This document shows positions 1 to 7,713 of a stretch of DNA of 40,337 nt, one piece after another. A program made the translations under genes and the position numbers. How positions within the stretch are numbered: the first letter of the stretch is position 1; the number at the start of each line of letters is the position of its first letter. The DNA comes from Clostridiaceae bacterium (lineage in GTDB: Bacteria > Bacillota > Clostridia > Peptostreptococcales > T1SED10-28): assembly GCA_003553525.1 (NCBI GenBank), contig PWEO01000044.1, positions 1 to 40,337 of the forward strand, written 5' to 3'. The notes under the pieces are model-generated. The model had not been told where the DNA came from. It ran no database searches and was given only the letters and a program-made list of their open reading frames with translations.

Positions 1-813
1 GAAAACTTAATCTTGTGGATTGCCTACTTTATAATATACAGTTTTTTAGGTTGGCTTCTGGAAGTCATCCACGCCTATATAGAAAGGGGAGAATGGATAA
101 ATCGAGGGTTTATCAAAGGACCCTTCTGTCCGATTTACGGTTTTGGAGTCCTGCTGCTTTTGGCAGTCCTTTCTCCAATTCAGGAGAATTGGTTCATTCT
201 CTTTCTGGGAGCGGTAGCTTTAATTACCCTGCTGGAATTTGTTACAGGATTGATTTTAGAAACTCTCTTCGGGGCAAAATGGTGGGAGTATAGTGATGAA
301 AAATTTCATGTTAAAGGCTATGTTTGCCTGAAATATTCTTTGCTTTTCGGAGTGGGGGCCATGTTCACCGTAAAATGGGTTCATGCCTTTGTAGAAAATG
401 CCCTCGAGGGAATACCGGAAACTTATTTACAGGCCCTGGCCTTGATTCTTCTTACCTATTTAGCGGTGGATTTTATTCAGACCATCCTGGAGATCATCGG
501 GCTGAACCGACTGCTTCGAGACCTTCAGCAAAAGGTCGAAGAACTGCAGCAATTGGAAGTTCGCGAAACCCTATTGAAAGAGCGAAAAGAAAGACTTGGG
601 AAAATGGAAAAGCAGGTAGAGGAAATAGAATTACGGATGAACATGATCAAAGATCATTTCAAGGAGCTTAAAATCGAGTACGAAGCCATACTGAGAGCGG
701 GAATGGGCCGTTATCGAAGGATATTAAAAGCCTTTCCGAAGTTCCAGTCCAAACGTTTTCAAGAGGGGTATAAGAAATTAAAGGAACGCTTCCGGAGTTT
801 TAGAAACGGGTAA
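1..813 (+). CDS. CmpB-like membrane protein (putative ABC-transporter type IV family), 5' end probably outside window
   Basis: The reading frame is open to the left edge. The first start-like codon inside the window is a TTG at 13 with no ribosome site visible, so the true start is probably upstream. Residues 1-165 (counted from the TTG) hold about five hydrophobic segments, beginning with FLGWLLE and the GPFCPIYGFG motif typical of the family often labelled putative ABC-transporter type IV (CmpB-like). The last 100 residues are charged and look like a cytoplasmic coiled coil rich in Glu, Lys and Arg. No ATPase gene lies beside it here, so a transport role is not supported by context. The family call is fairly sure; the function is unknown. 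Confidence 0.7.
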   Translation, partial: ENLILWIAYFIIYSFLGWLLEVIHAYIERGEWINRGFIKGPFCPIYGFGVLLLLAVLSPIQENWFILFLGAVALITLLEFVTGLILETLFGAKWWEYSDEKFHVKGYVCLKYSLLFGVGAMFTVKWVHAFVENALEGIPETYLQALALILLTYLAVDFIQTILEIIGLNRLLRDLQQKVEELQQLEVRETLLKERKERLGKMEKQVEEIELRMNMIKDHFKELKIEYEAILRAGMGRYRRILKAFPKFQSKRFQEGYKKLKERFRSFRNG

Positions 814-894
814 CCGAGTAACCGGAATTAAATAAGCAAAGCAAGGGAGAAAGGGAGCAAGGAAAAAATAGTAAAAAATATCAAAACAGGAGAT

Positions 895-932
895 AAAAAA
901 AGTGCCGCGATATGATGTCGCTGCACTTTTTT
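895..932. terminator. Bidirectional intrinsic terminator between convergent genes
   Basis: A 10-bp stem with one mismatch (901-910 with 918-927, 7-nt loop) is flanked by an A run on the left and a T run on the right. It can therefore stop transcription from both the CmpB-like gene on the plus strand and the hemolysin III gene on the minus strand. Confidence 0.75.
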
Positions 933-936
933 GTAC

Positions 937-1593
937 TTAAGCTTCCATGGGAAGGACATAAAAATACATCAGGAAGAAATGAAATAGACTGCCCAGCATA
1001 ACAAAGATGTGAAAAATTTCATGGAATCCGAAATGCTCCGTGGTAATATTCGGCCGTTTCAATCCGTAGATGACGGCACCGACACTGTAAAAAAGACCTC
1101 CAAGAAGCAGGTAGAAAAACCCACCGAAGGACAGGGCCTGATAAATCGGAATGATGGCCACCACCACCAACCAGCCCATGACTAAATAGATGCCCGTAGA
1201 GAACCACCGGGGAGCGTTAATCCAAAAGGCTTTAAGAAAAACACCGCCCAGGGCAAAGGTCCAGATGCCGATCAGCATACCAGTACGCCACCAACCCTGC
1301 AGGGCCAAAAGACAAACCGGGGTATAGGTGCCGGCAATCAATATAAAAATCATCATATGGTCAATCTTTTTCAGGGTGCGTACCCCTTTTTCCGATAGGG
1401 GAAGCAAATGATACAGGGTGCTGGCGGTGTAGAGTAAAATCAAACTCAGTCCAAAAATCGCAAAGGCCAGAATATGCATGGGCCCTCCCTGTTGAATCGA
1501 GTGAAACAGTAAAAAACTCAATCCGATTAGAGAAAGAATGGCTCCTGCCATATGGGTAAAGCCACTAACCGGCTCTCGAAAAACTTTTCCCAA
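937..1593 (-). CDS. Hemolysin III family membrane protein
   Basis: This 218-residue integral membrane protein has seven predicted hydrophobic segments. It shows the family marks REPVSGFTHMAG near the N-terminus, STLYHLLP, DHMMIFILIAGTYTP and FGFHEIFHIFV near the C-terminus. The scattered conserved His and Asp residues in these motifs are typical of the hemolysin III/PAQR (YqfA) superfamily, where a metal site is expected. The frame stays open far upstream, but the start chosen is TTG at 1593: it has AGGAGG (1601-1606 complement) seven bases before it and gives the normal family length. Homologues were named for haemolysis in a cloning host; the native role is unclear. Confidence 0.85.
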   Translation of the reverse strand: MGKVFREPVSGFTHMAGAILSLIGLSFLLFHSIQQGGPMHILAFAIFGLSLILLYTASTLYHLLPLSEKGVRTLKKIDHMMIFILIAGTYTPVCLLALQGWWRTGMLIGIWTFALGGVFLKAFWINAPRWFSTGIYLVMGWLVVVAIIPIYQALSFGGFFYLLLGGLFYSVGAVIYGLKRPNITTEHFGFHEIFHIFVMLGSLFHFFLMYFYVLPMEA

Positions 1594-1675
1594 AAAAATC
1601 CCTCCTAATAAATCATTTTGTAAACTTGATTTCAGTATAACGAAAAATCCGAAAGAAAGAAAGAAATTAATAAAA

Positions 1676-1718
1676 TGTGATTTTTGCCACAGTATCCTTA
1701 GAACATATCCCGTATACT
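1676..1718 (+). promoter_or_regulatory. CRP/FNR-type operator over a weak-35 promoter
   Basis: A near-perfect CRP-type palindrome, TGTGA-N6-CCACA, lies at 1676-1691. A -10 element TATACT lies at 1713-1718, with only CAGTAT where the -35 should be. With a start site about seven bases past the -10, the operator centre falls near -41.5, the class II activator position. The downstream Crp/Fnr protein has a CRP-like recognition helix. The pairing of that protein with this site is inferred. Confidence 0.5.
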
Positions 1719-1815
1719 GAGTATAGAAAATGAAATCCGAATAAAAGCCAATTGGATAAGCTTGAAATGTATGAGGTTTTAAAGGATTCGAAATAAAAAT
1801 CAGGAGGAAACTAAA

Positions 1816-2649
1816 ATGATAAAAAGAGATATTGTACAAATTGATGAAGATAAGTGTGTGGGCTGCGGTCTTTGTATCCCGAAATGTCAAGAAGGGGCTT
1901 TGAAAATTATTGACGGGAAAGCAAGACTCAGCAGTGAAGCCATGTGTGACGGACTGGGGAAATGTCTTGGAAGCTGTCCCATGGATGCCATTACCATTGT
2001 GGAAAGAGAAGCTCCAAGTTTTGAAGAGCAACAGGAAAAACATGAAGGTCATGCAGCAGGACCTAAAGGCCACGAAGGAGATCAACATCACGGGCACAAC
2101 CATGGTCATCACCACGGGCACCAACCTGGGACTCACCAAGGACACGGTCATAAAGAAGCACATTCAGCCAAGAAATCCACAGGATGCGGATGTCCCGGGA
2201 CAGCTATGCAAAGCTTCGAAGAAGAAGCGGTAGAGGAAAATATTCAAGGGGTATCCAGTGACGATATGGAAGTTCGTATCAAGCCCCAGCTAAAACAGTG
2301 GCCGGTACAGCTCAGTCTGGTTCCAGTGGCAGCTCCCTACTTTAAGAATTCCGACATCTTAGTAACTGCGGATTGTGTACCCTATGCCTACCCCAATTAT
2401 CATTTAGAGCTGTTAAAAGGCAAAAGTGTGGTAATCGGTTGTCCGAAGCTGGATAACAATCAAAGCTATGTGGCAAAGCTTACGGAAATCTTTAAAGAAA
2501 ATGATTTAAACAGCATTACTGTAGCCCATATGGAAGTACCCTGCTGCAACGGCATTGTCTGGGCCGTGGAAGAGGCTTTAGCTAAATCCGGAAAGAACAT
2601 TCCCTTAAACAAAGTGGAAATCAGTGTTCGGGGACAACGAAAAAACTAG
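1816..2649 (+). CDS. 4Fe-4S ferredoxin-domain protein with histidine-rich linker
   Basis: 277 residues. The N-terminus holds a ferredoxin-type domain: C14, C17, C20 and C24, then C44, C50 and C54 followed by Pro, in the form common in a clostridial family with a CDGLGxCLGxCP second motif. Residues 76-116 carry 15 histidines in 41 positions, mostly as HGH and HHG, followed by a CGC at 124-126. The C-terminal half has more cysteines (ADC, IGCP, PCCNG) and may form another redox or metal site. The start has AGGAGG about nine bases before it. The Crp/Fnr gene follows after a terminator. Electron transfer or metal handling is likely; the exact role is unknown. Confidence 0.8.
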   Translation: MIKRDIVQIDEDKCVGCGLCIPKCQEGALKIIDGKARLSSEAMCDGLGKCLGSCPMDAITIVEREAPSFEEQQEKHEGHAAGPKGHEGDQHHGHNHGHHHGHQPGTHQGHGHKEAHSAKKSTGCGCPGTAMQSFEEEAVEENIQGVSSDDMEVRIKPQLKQWPVQLSLVPVAAPYFKNSDILVTADCVPYAYPNYHLELLKGKSVVIGCPKLDNNQSYVAKLTEIFKENDLNSITVAHMEVPCCNGIVWAVEEALAKSGKNIPLNKVEISVRGQRKN

Positions 2650-2700
2650 GATTTTAAATATTCCCGAAAAAGGGTATACTATAAGAGTAAGAAAAGATAA

Positions 2701-2722
2701 GGGCTTATGATAAGCCCTTTTT
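2701..2722 (+). terminator. Intrinsic terminator after the Fe-S protein gene
   Basis: A perfect 7-bp stem, GGGCTTA with TAAGCCC (2701-2707 and 2711-2717), has a 3-nt loop and is followed by TTTTTC. It lies just upstream of the Crp/Fnr gene, which argues that the gene has its own promoter and that the in-frame ATG at 2707, inside the hairpin, is not the start. Confidence 0.75.
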
Positions 2723-2760
2723 CTTTGATGAAAAGCGAATATAAAAAGGCAGGTGACCCT

Positions 2761-3444
2761 ATGGCTTCAACAAAAGAATATTTAGAACGGATTCCCATGT
2801 TTTCGGGATTGAAAAAAGAAGAACTCGAGCTGTTATCCAAGTATGAAGTGGAAAAGACCTATCAAAAAGGAGAAGCCATCTTTATGGAAGGGGATCCCGG
2901 TGAAGCGGTTTATTATATTAAATCGGGAAAAATCAAACTCTACAAAACCTCTCTGGAGGGGAGGGAAGTAACCCTGAATATTTTAGGCCCCGGCAGCATT
3001 TTCGCCGAGGTAACCATGTTTAGTGATTTGGACTATCCCGCCACGGCCATGGTTTTAGAAGATGTTTTAGTGGGCATGATTCGAAACGATGACCTGGAAA
3101 AAATCGTTCGGGAAAACGGGAACATCGCCCTGAGCTTAATTAAAGAGCTGAACCGGAGGCTGTATTATGCTCAGGTAAAAATCAAAGATATGGCCCTTCA
3201 TGATGTAAACGGCCGGGTAGCCAAGGTGCTTTTGGATTTGGCCTACCGTTATGGAAAGAAAAACAGTCACGGGATTCAAATTGATTTGAAAATGACCAAA
3301 ACGGAAATCGCCAATATTGTGGGAACTTCCAGGGAAACCGTCAGTCGCTCCCTCAGTCAATTAAAAAGTGACGAGGTTATTGATATGAAAGGAAAACTGG
3401 TTTATATCAAATCCTTAGAGGAACTGGAAGAACTGAGTTTGTAG
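2761..3444 (+). CDS. Crp/Fnr family transcription regulator
   Basis: 227 residues from ATG 2761. In-frame ATGs at 2707 (inside a terminator) and 2728 are less likely starts. The N-terminal part is a cyclic-nucleotide-binding-fold sensor domain (KGEAIFMEGDPGE, VYYIKSGKIKL, LGPGSIFAEV), followed by a dimer helix and a winged helix-turn-helix (TKTEIANIVGTSRETVSRSL). The recognition helix SRETVSR keeps the Arg, Glu and second Arg used by E. coli CRP to read TGTGA. There is no N-terminal cysteine cluster as in FNR, so an oxygen-sensing Fe-S centre is not evident, and the sensed signal is unknown. A CRP-like box sits ahead of the preceding Fe-S gene. Confidence 0.85.
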   Translation: MASTKEYLERIPMFSGLKKEELELLSKYEVEKTYQKGEAIFMEGDPGEAVYYIKSGKIKLYKTSLEGREVTLNILGPGSIFAEVTMFSDLDYPATAMVLEDVLVGMIRNDDLEKIVRENGNIALSLIKELNRRLYYAQVKIKDMALHDVNGRVAKVLLDLAYRYGKKNSHGIQIDLKMTKTEIANIVGTSRETVSRSLSQLKSDEVIDMKGKLVYIKSLEELEELSL

Positions 3445-3542
3445 TCCCGGTTTCTAATCATCCTTGGAAGTAGCAGTAGGTAGGATATAACAGTATATAA
3501 ATCGAAGATATTTCCGCTGGCATTATAAAAAGGAGGATTACT

Positions 3543-4292
3543 ATGGGTTTTTATGAAGATTTCAGCAAGTATTACGATTTAATTTTTCAGGCGAAAAAGC
3601 CCCAATTGGATTTTATTAAAAAGCGCACCCCGAAGAAGGGAAGAATTTTAGATGTGGCAGCGGGGACCGGGAACCATGCCCTTGCCCTTGGGGAAGATGG
3701 ATATGATGTACGGGCTGTGGAATATGATGACAAGATGCTTGAGGTATTGGAAGACAAGCAGGAAAAACCAAACCCGGAAGTTAAGGCTCGCCGCGGGGAT
3801 ATGAAAGAGATCCTGGACTATTACCCTCGAAGTTTTTTTGATACGGTCTACTGTATCGGAAACTCCCTGGTGCATCTTACCACGGTTGCAGAAATTGAAA
3901 AATTTCTGGAAAGCGCCTATGCAGTCTTGAAAACCGAGGGGACGTTGATTATTCAAATTATTAACTATGACCGGATATTAGATCAGGATATTCATGGGCT
4001 GCCCACGATTAAAAATGAACAGGACCCTAAGCTGAAAGCGGAATTTGTACGGAGTTATGAAAAAATCCCAAACTCTGATCTCCTGGATTTTCAAACCCGT
4101 TTGACCATTAAAAAAGACGGCGAGGAAAAAGTATTCGAAAATCATACACCCCTGCTCCCCATACGATATCAAGAATTGAAGCGCTTGCTTGAAGAAGCAG
4201 GATTTAGAAACATCGAAGCCTATAGTAATTTTATGGAAGAAGACTATGATCCCGAGGCTCCGCCCTTGATTATGACTGGGAAGAAATTATAA
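3543..4292 (+). CDS. Class I SAM-dependent methyltransferase
   Basis: 249 residues with a Rossmann methyltransferase core: motif I ILDVAAGTGNHALAL (about 36-50) for S-adenosylmethionine binding, an acidic residue at the end of strand two (VEYDDKMLEVL), and FDTVYCIGNSLVHL as motif IV. The C-terminal part (FQTRLTI, FENHTPLLPIRYQELKRLLEEAGF) is the usual substrate-side half of small-molecule methyltransferases. The start has AAGGAGG at good spacing. It stands alone, and the promoter of the pyr operon begins immediately after its stop codon. The substrate cannot be told from sequence. Confidence 0.85.
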   Translation: MGFYEDFSKYYDLIFQAKKPQLDFIKKRTPKKGRILDVAAGTGNHALALGEDGYDVRAVEYDDKMLEVLEDKQEKPNPEVKARRGDMKEILDYYPRSFFDTVYCIGNSLVHLTTVAEIEKFLESAYAVLKTEGTLIIQIINYDRILDQDIHGLPTIKNEQDPKLKAEFVRSYEKIPNSDLLDFQTRLTIKKDGEEKVFENHTPLLPIRYQELKRLLEEAGFRNIEAYSNFMEEDYDPEAPPLIMTGKKL

Positions 4293-4293
4293 A

Positions 4294-4322
4294 TTGACAA
4301 GATTTCCCGAGTATGCTATTCT
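4294..4322 (+). promoter_or_regulatory. Sigma-A promoter of the pyr operon
   Basis: TTGACA at 4294-4299 and TATTCT at 4317-4322 are separated by 17 bases. The -35 begins two bases after the methyltransferase stop codon. Transcription would start near 4329 and run through the PyrR leader. Confidence 0.75.
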
Positions 4323-4372
4323 ACATTAGAATATAAGGGAATCCCTTCACTGAGTAAGCGGAGTTCAATATA

Positions 4373-4402
4373 CCTTTAAAAAGGTCCTGAGAGGCCTAAA
4401 GG
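4373..4402 (+). promoter_or_regulatory. PyrR-binding loop in the pyr operon leader
   Basis: This RNA element has the shape of a PyrR anti-antiterminator. The lower stem is CCTTTA (4373-4378) with TAAAGG (4397-4402), followed by a purine-rich internal bulge. The upper hairpin contains GGTCCTGAGAGGCC, matching the known PyrR consensus TCCNGAGAGGC. UMP- or UTP-bound PyrR should stabilise it and so allow the terminator at 4524 to form. The whole stretch 4293-4674 has no accepted gene: it holds the promoter, this site, the terminator and the pyrC ribosome site. The competing antiterminator pairing was not resolved by eye. pyrR itself is not in the window. Confidence 0.8.
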
Positions 4403-4523
4403 AGCGATTGTTATGTTAAGTACCGGAAAAAAGCGAAAAGGCTTTGAGGATTGTGCTACCCAAAAGGCATACAGCGGAAATGATTTGATTAACGAAAAAT
4501 CTTTAAATAATGGAGATATTCGA

Positions 4524-4568
4524 GACAATACAGGTTTTTGCAAACCTGCTATTGTCTTTTTATTTTTG
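4524..4568 (+). terminator. Attenuator terminator of the pyr operon
   Basis: The arms GACAATA-CAGGTTT (4524-4537) and AAACCTG-C-TATTGTC (4542-4556) pair with a single bulged C and a 4-nt loop, followed by TTTTTATTTTT. It lies 107 bases before pyrC and after the PyrR loop, as expected for transcription attenuation by pyrimidine supply. Confidence 0.85.
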
Positions 4569-4674
4569 TCTAAAAACTTACTGCAATATTAAAAAACTGT
4601 TATAAATTTTGGATATAGAGTATTAGTAAATCAAAAGCGTAAAGCGTCCCAGAAATTTGGTGAGGAGGTTGTTT

Positions 4675-5973
4675 ATGAAAACAATATTTAAAGAAGTACG
4701 AGTGTTGGACCCGGAAAGCCGCAGGGATGAAGTTCTGGATGTGGTTGTTGAAGAGGAACGAATAGTAAAAATCGGGAAAAAATTAGGGGCAGAGAAAGGA
4801 AAAGTCATCGAAGGACAAGGAAAGTGGCTGGTTCCGGGACTGATTGATGTCCACGTACATCTTCGGGAACCGGGTTTCGAGTATAAAGAAACCTTCATTA
4901 CCGGCAGTCACAGCGGGGCTAGGGGAGGTTTTACCACGATCGCCTATATGCCGAATACCAATCCCGTCATCGATAATCCAGAGATCATAGGAGAGCTTAT
5001 AGAGAAAGGAAAGGCGGAAAGCATTATCAATCTTCATCCTGTCGGTGCCATGACCCTGTCTCAACAGGGAGAAACTTTGGGGGACTATCATGAAATGAAA
5101 AAAGCCGGGGCCGTGGCCCTCAGCGAAGACGGAAAAAGTGTGCTGGACAGTTACGTAATGAAACAGGCTCTATTGAAAGCCAAGAAAGAGGACTTGCCGG
5201 TTCTGGTCCACTGCGAAGATCCCTCATTAGTTGCGGGAGGGGCCATGAACGAAGGGAAGAAAAGCAGGGCCTTAGGGATTAAAGGAATCCCCAACAGCGC
5301 CGAGGACGTGATTACCGCCCGGGATTTGATCCTCAGTCACGAGACGGGAGGGAAGGTGCACTTATGTCATATGAGTACCAAGGGCAGTGTGGAAATACTG
5401 CGGGAAGCAAAGGCCAAGAATCCCTTAGTTTCCGGGGAAGTATCCCCCCACCATTTTACTTTAACAGAAGAAATCATCGATGGTATCGATACCAATACGA
5501 AAATGAATCCTCCTCTTCGACGGGAAGAGGATCGACAGGAATTGATTCGAGGACTTCAGGAAGGGGTCATCGATATTATTGCAACGGATCATGCCCCCCA
5601 CAGTAAAGAGGATAAAAATCAAAGTTATGAAAAGGCCCCCTTCGGGATTGTAGGTCTGGAAACCGCCCTTAGTATCGGTCTGACAGAGCTGGTTCACACC
5701 GGGATTCTGTCTCCCTTGGATTTCTTTGAAAAGCTTACAATCAATCCGGCGAGGCTTTTAGGAGTCTCCCGGGGAAAACTCCAAACAGGAGAAATTGCGG
5801 ACATTACTCTCGTTGACCCGGAAGTCTCTTACAAGATCAACCCGAAAGATTTTCATTCAAAAAGCAGGAACACCCCCTTTAAGGGGAGAGAAGTTAAAGG
5901 GAAAGCAGTTCTAACCATGGTTTCGGGAAATATCGTCATGGAAAACAGTAGGCTAAAGGAGGCTAACAAATGA
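4675..5973 (+). CDS. pyrC: Dihydroorotase
   Basis: 432 residues. It closes N-carbamoyl-aspartate to dihydroorotate in pyrimidine synthesis. The amidohydrolase metal motif DVHVHLREPG lies near residue 54, followed by MPNTNP, the metal-ligand histidines in LVHCED and HLCHMS, and the catalytic ATDHAPHS. These features and the length place it with the type I bacterial dihydroorotases. The start is ATG 4675, with GAGGAGG about seven bases upstream; an in-frame codon at 4657 lacks a ribosome site. The stop overlaps the pyrF start as ATGA, suggesting coupled translation. It is the first gene of the pyrC-F-K-D-E operon. Confidence 0.95.
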   Translation: MKTIFKEVRVLDPESRRDEVLDVVVEEERIVKIGKKLGAEKGKVIEGQGKWLVPGLIDVHVHLREPGFEYKETFITGSHSGARGGFTTIAYMPNTNPVIDNPEIIGELIEKGKAESIINLHPVGAMTLSQQGETLGDYHEMKKAGAVALSEDGKSVLDSYVMKQALLKAKKEDLPVLVHCEDPSLVAGGAMNEGKKSRALGIKGIPNSAEDVITARDLILSHETGGKVHLCHMSTKGSVEILREAKAKNPLVSGEVSPHHFTLTEEIIDGIDTNTKMNPPLRREEDRQELIRGLQEGVIDIIATDHAPHSKEDKNQSYEKAPFGIVGLETALSIGLTELVHTGILSPLDFFEKLTINPARLLGVSRGKLQTGEIADITLVDPEVSYKINPKDFHSKSRNTPFKGREVKGKAVLTMVSGNIVMENSRLKEANK

Positions 5974-6896
5974 TTGATCAGTTAATTGGTTCTATCGAGA
6001 AGCTACAAAACCCAACGGTGGTGGGACTGGATCCAAGACTGGGGTTTGTCCCCGAACCTATTAAGGAAGAGGCTTTTGAAAAATATGGAAAAACCTTAAA
6101 AGGAGCCTCGAGGGCTTTCTACCAGTTTAATAAGGAAATCATCGATGAGATTAAAGATATTGTACCGGCAGTTAAGCCCCAGGTGGCCATGTATGAGCAG
6201 TTCGGTTATGAAGGCATAAAAGCCTACATGGATACCATACAGTATGCCAAGGACCGGGGGCTGATCGTAATCGGGGATGTGAAACGGGGAGATATTGCCT
6301 CCACGGCAAAGGCTTATTCCGACGGTCATATCGGCCTGGCGGATATTGAAGGAGAGAAGATTGAAGTGTTTAAAGAAGATTTTATCACCCTTAGCCCGTA
6401 TCTGGGTTACGATTCCATTGAACCCTATGTAAAGGATTTAAATGAGCGAAACAAAGGACTGTTTATACTGGTAAAGACCTCAAATCCCAACAGCAAGGAA
6501 ATTCAAAACCTTCCCGTGGAAGGGGAACTGCTTTACGAACGGGTGGCAAAGCTCCTAAAGACCTGGGGAGAAGCAGCTATGGGAGACCTGGGATACAGCC
6601 GTATGGGAGCGGTGGTCGGGGCAACCCATCCGAAGGACGCGGAAACGATCCGGAAAATACTGCCCGACACCTTTTTCCTGGTGCCGGGATACGGAGCCCA
6701 GGGGGCTACGGCGGAGGACTTGATTCCCAACTTTAATAAAGGGGGCAGAGGCGCAATCATCAACTCCTCCCGAGGAATTATCGCCGCCTATAAAAATGAA
6801 AAGTATCAAAAAGATTTTGAACCGAAGGACTTTGCCAAGGCCGCAAGAGCCGCGGCATTGGATATGAAAATAGATTTGCAGCGGGTAATGGACTAA
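5970..6896 (+). CDS. pyrF: Orotidine 5'-phosphate decarboxylase (long-form type 2)
   Basis: 308 residues. It converts OMP to UMP, the last step of UMP synthesis. It begins with VGLDPRLGFVP and has the catalytic GDVKRGDIAST, with the Asp-Lys-Asp network of the family. VVGATHP and PGYGAQGA close the phosphate site. The length fits the roughly 300-residue type 2 group, not the 230-residue B. subtilis type. The ATG overlaps the pyrC stop by four bases. Confidence 0.95.
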   Translation: MIDQLIGSIEKLQNPTVVGLDPRLGFVPEPIKEEAFEKYGKTLKGASRAFYQFNKEIIDEIKDIVPAVKPQVAMYEQFGYEGIKAYMDTIQYAKDRGLIVIGDVKRGDIASTAKAYSDGHIGLADIEGEKIEVFKEDFITLSPYLGYDSIEPYVKDLNERNKGLFILVKTSNPNSKEIQNLPVEGELLYERVAKLLKTWGEAAMGDLGYSRMGAVVGATHPKDAETIRKILPDTFFLVPGYGAQGATAEDLIPNFNKGGRGAIINSSRGIIAAYKNEKYQKDFEPKDFAKAARAAALDMKIDLQRVMD

Positions 6897-6912
6897 GAAG
6901 GAGGCGGATATA

Positions 6913-7713
6913 ATGGTTCATAAGAGCATAGAGAAAGCATTGATACTGAAAAATCAAGCCTTAACCCCGGAAATTCATGAGATGGTTTTAGGGGTAAAAA
7001 CCACATTGGGAGTGACTCCGGGACAGTTTATCAATCTTTACTGCAAAGACGGTTCCCGGTTACTGCCTCGGCCAATCAGTATCTCCGAGGCGGATGAAAA
7101 GGGCGGTACCCTTCGCTTAATTTACAAAGTACTGGGTAAAGGAACCGAGGAGTTCGCAAATCTTCAAAAGTATGAAGAGATCGACTATCTCGGTCCCCTG
7201 GGAAAGGGCTTTACCCTGGAAAAGGATGATGGAAAAACGGAAACCCAAGAAACACAAGAAATCCTGATTATCGGCGGCGGCGTAGGGGTGCCCCCGTTAC
7301 TGGAACTATCAAAACAGCTGAAGGGTAAAAAGCGGGTGCTGTTGGGATTTGAAAAAGAAAGCATTTTGATCGAAGATTTTAAAAAAGTTGCAACGGAAGT
7401 GGCGGTTGCCACAACCACGGGAGATGAAGGGATAAAGGGTACGGTAATGGACCTTTTGGAGCAGGGAGCATATGCTCCGAAGAAGATTTACAGTTGCGGA
7501 CCCAAAGGAATGTTAAAGGCGGTACAGGCCTGGGGCCGTGAGCGTAACATTCCCATGGAGCTATCCCTGGAAGAGCGCATGGCCTGCGGTATTGGGGCTT
7601 GTCTGGTTTGCACCTGTAAGACCAAGGAAGGGCCCCATGAAGAAGACTGGAGTTATAAGCGCGTTTGTAAAGACGGACCGGTATTTAAGGGAGATGAGGT
7701 GATGTTTGAATGA
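6913..7713 (+). CDS. pyrK: Dihydroorotate dehydrogenase electron-transfer subunit
   Basis: 266 residues. It passes electrons from PyrD to NAD through FAD and a 2Fe-2S cluster. RPISISEAD is the FAD-binding motif of the ferredoxin reductase fold. GGGVGVPPL is the nucleotide-binding loop and YSCGPKGML the NAD-side motif. The cluster cysteines are C225, C230, C233 and C252, with an extra C235. The start follows GGAGG closely. The stop overlaps the pyrD start (ATGA), fitting the stable PyrK-PyrD complex. Confidence 0.95.
   Translation: MVHKSIEKALILKNQALTPEIHEMVLGVKTTLGVTPGQFINLYCKDGSRLLPRPISISEADEKGGTLRLIYKVLGKGTEEFANLQKYEEIDYLGPLGKGFTLEKDDGKTETQETQEILIIGGGVGVPPLLELSKQLKGKKRVLLGFEKESILIEDFKKVATEVAVATTTGDEGIKGTVMDLLEQGAYAPKKIYSCGPKGMLKAVQAWGRERNIPMELSLEERMACGIGACLVCTCKTKEGPHEEDWSYKRVCKDGPVFKGDEVMFE

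Noticed and set aside
1594-2163. N-terminal extension of the hemolysin III frame to a 408-residue protein
   Set aside because: The extension overlaps the divergent Fe-S gene, has no ribosome site, and doubles the family length; TTG 1593 has AGGAGG at seven bases.
2707-2760. Longer start for the Crp/Fnr protein
   Set aside because: The ATG at 2707 lies inside a terminator hairpin, and the extra residues are not part of the family.
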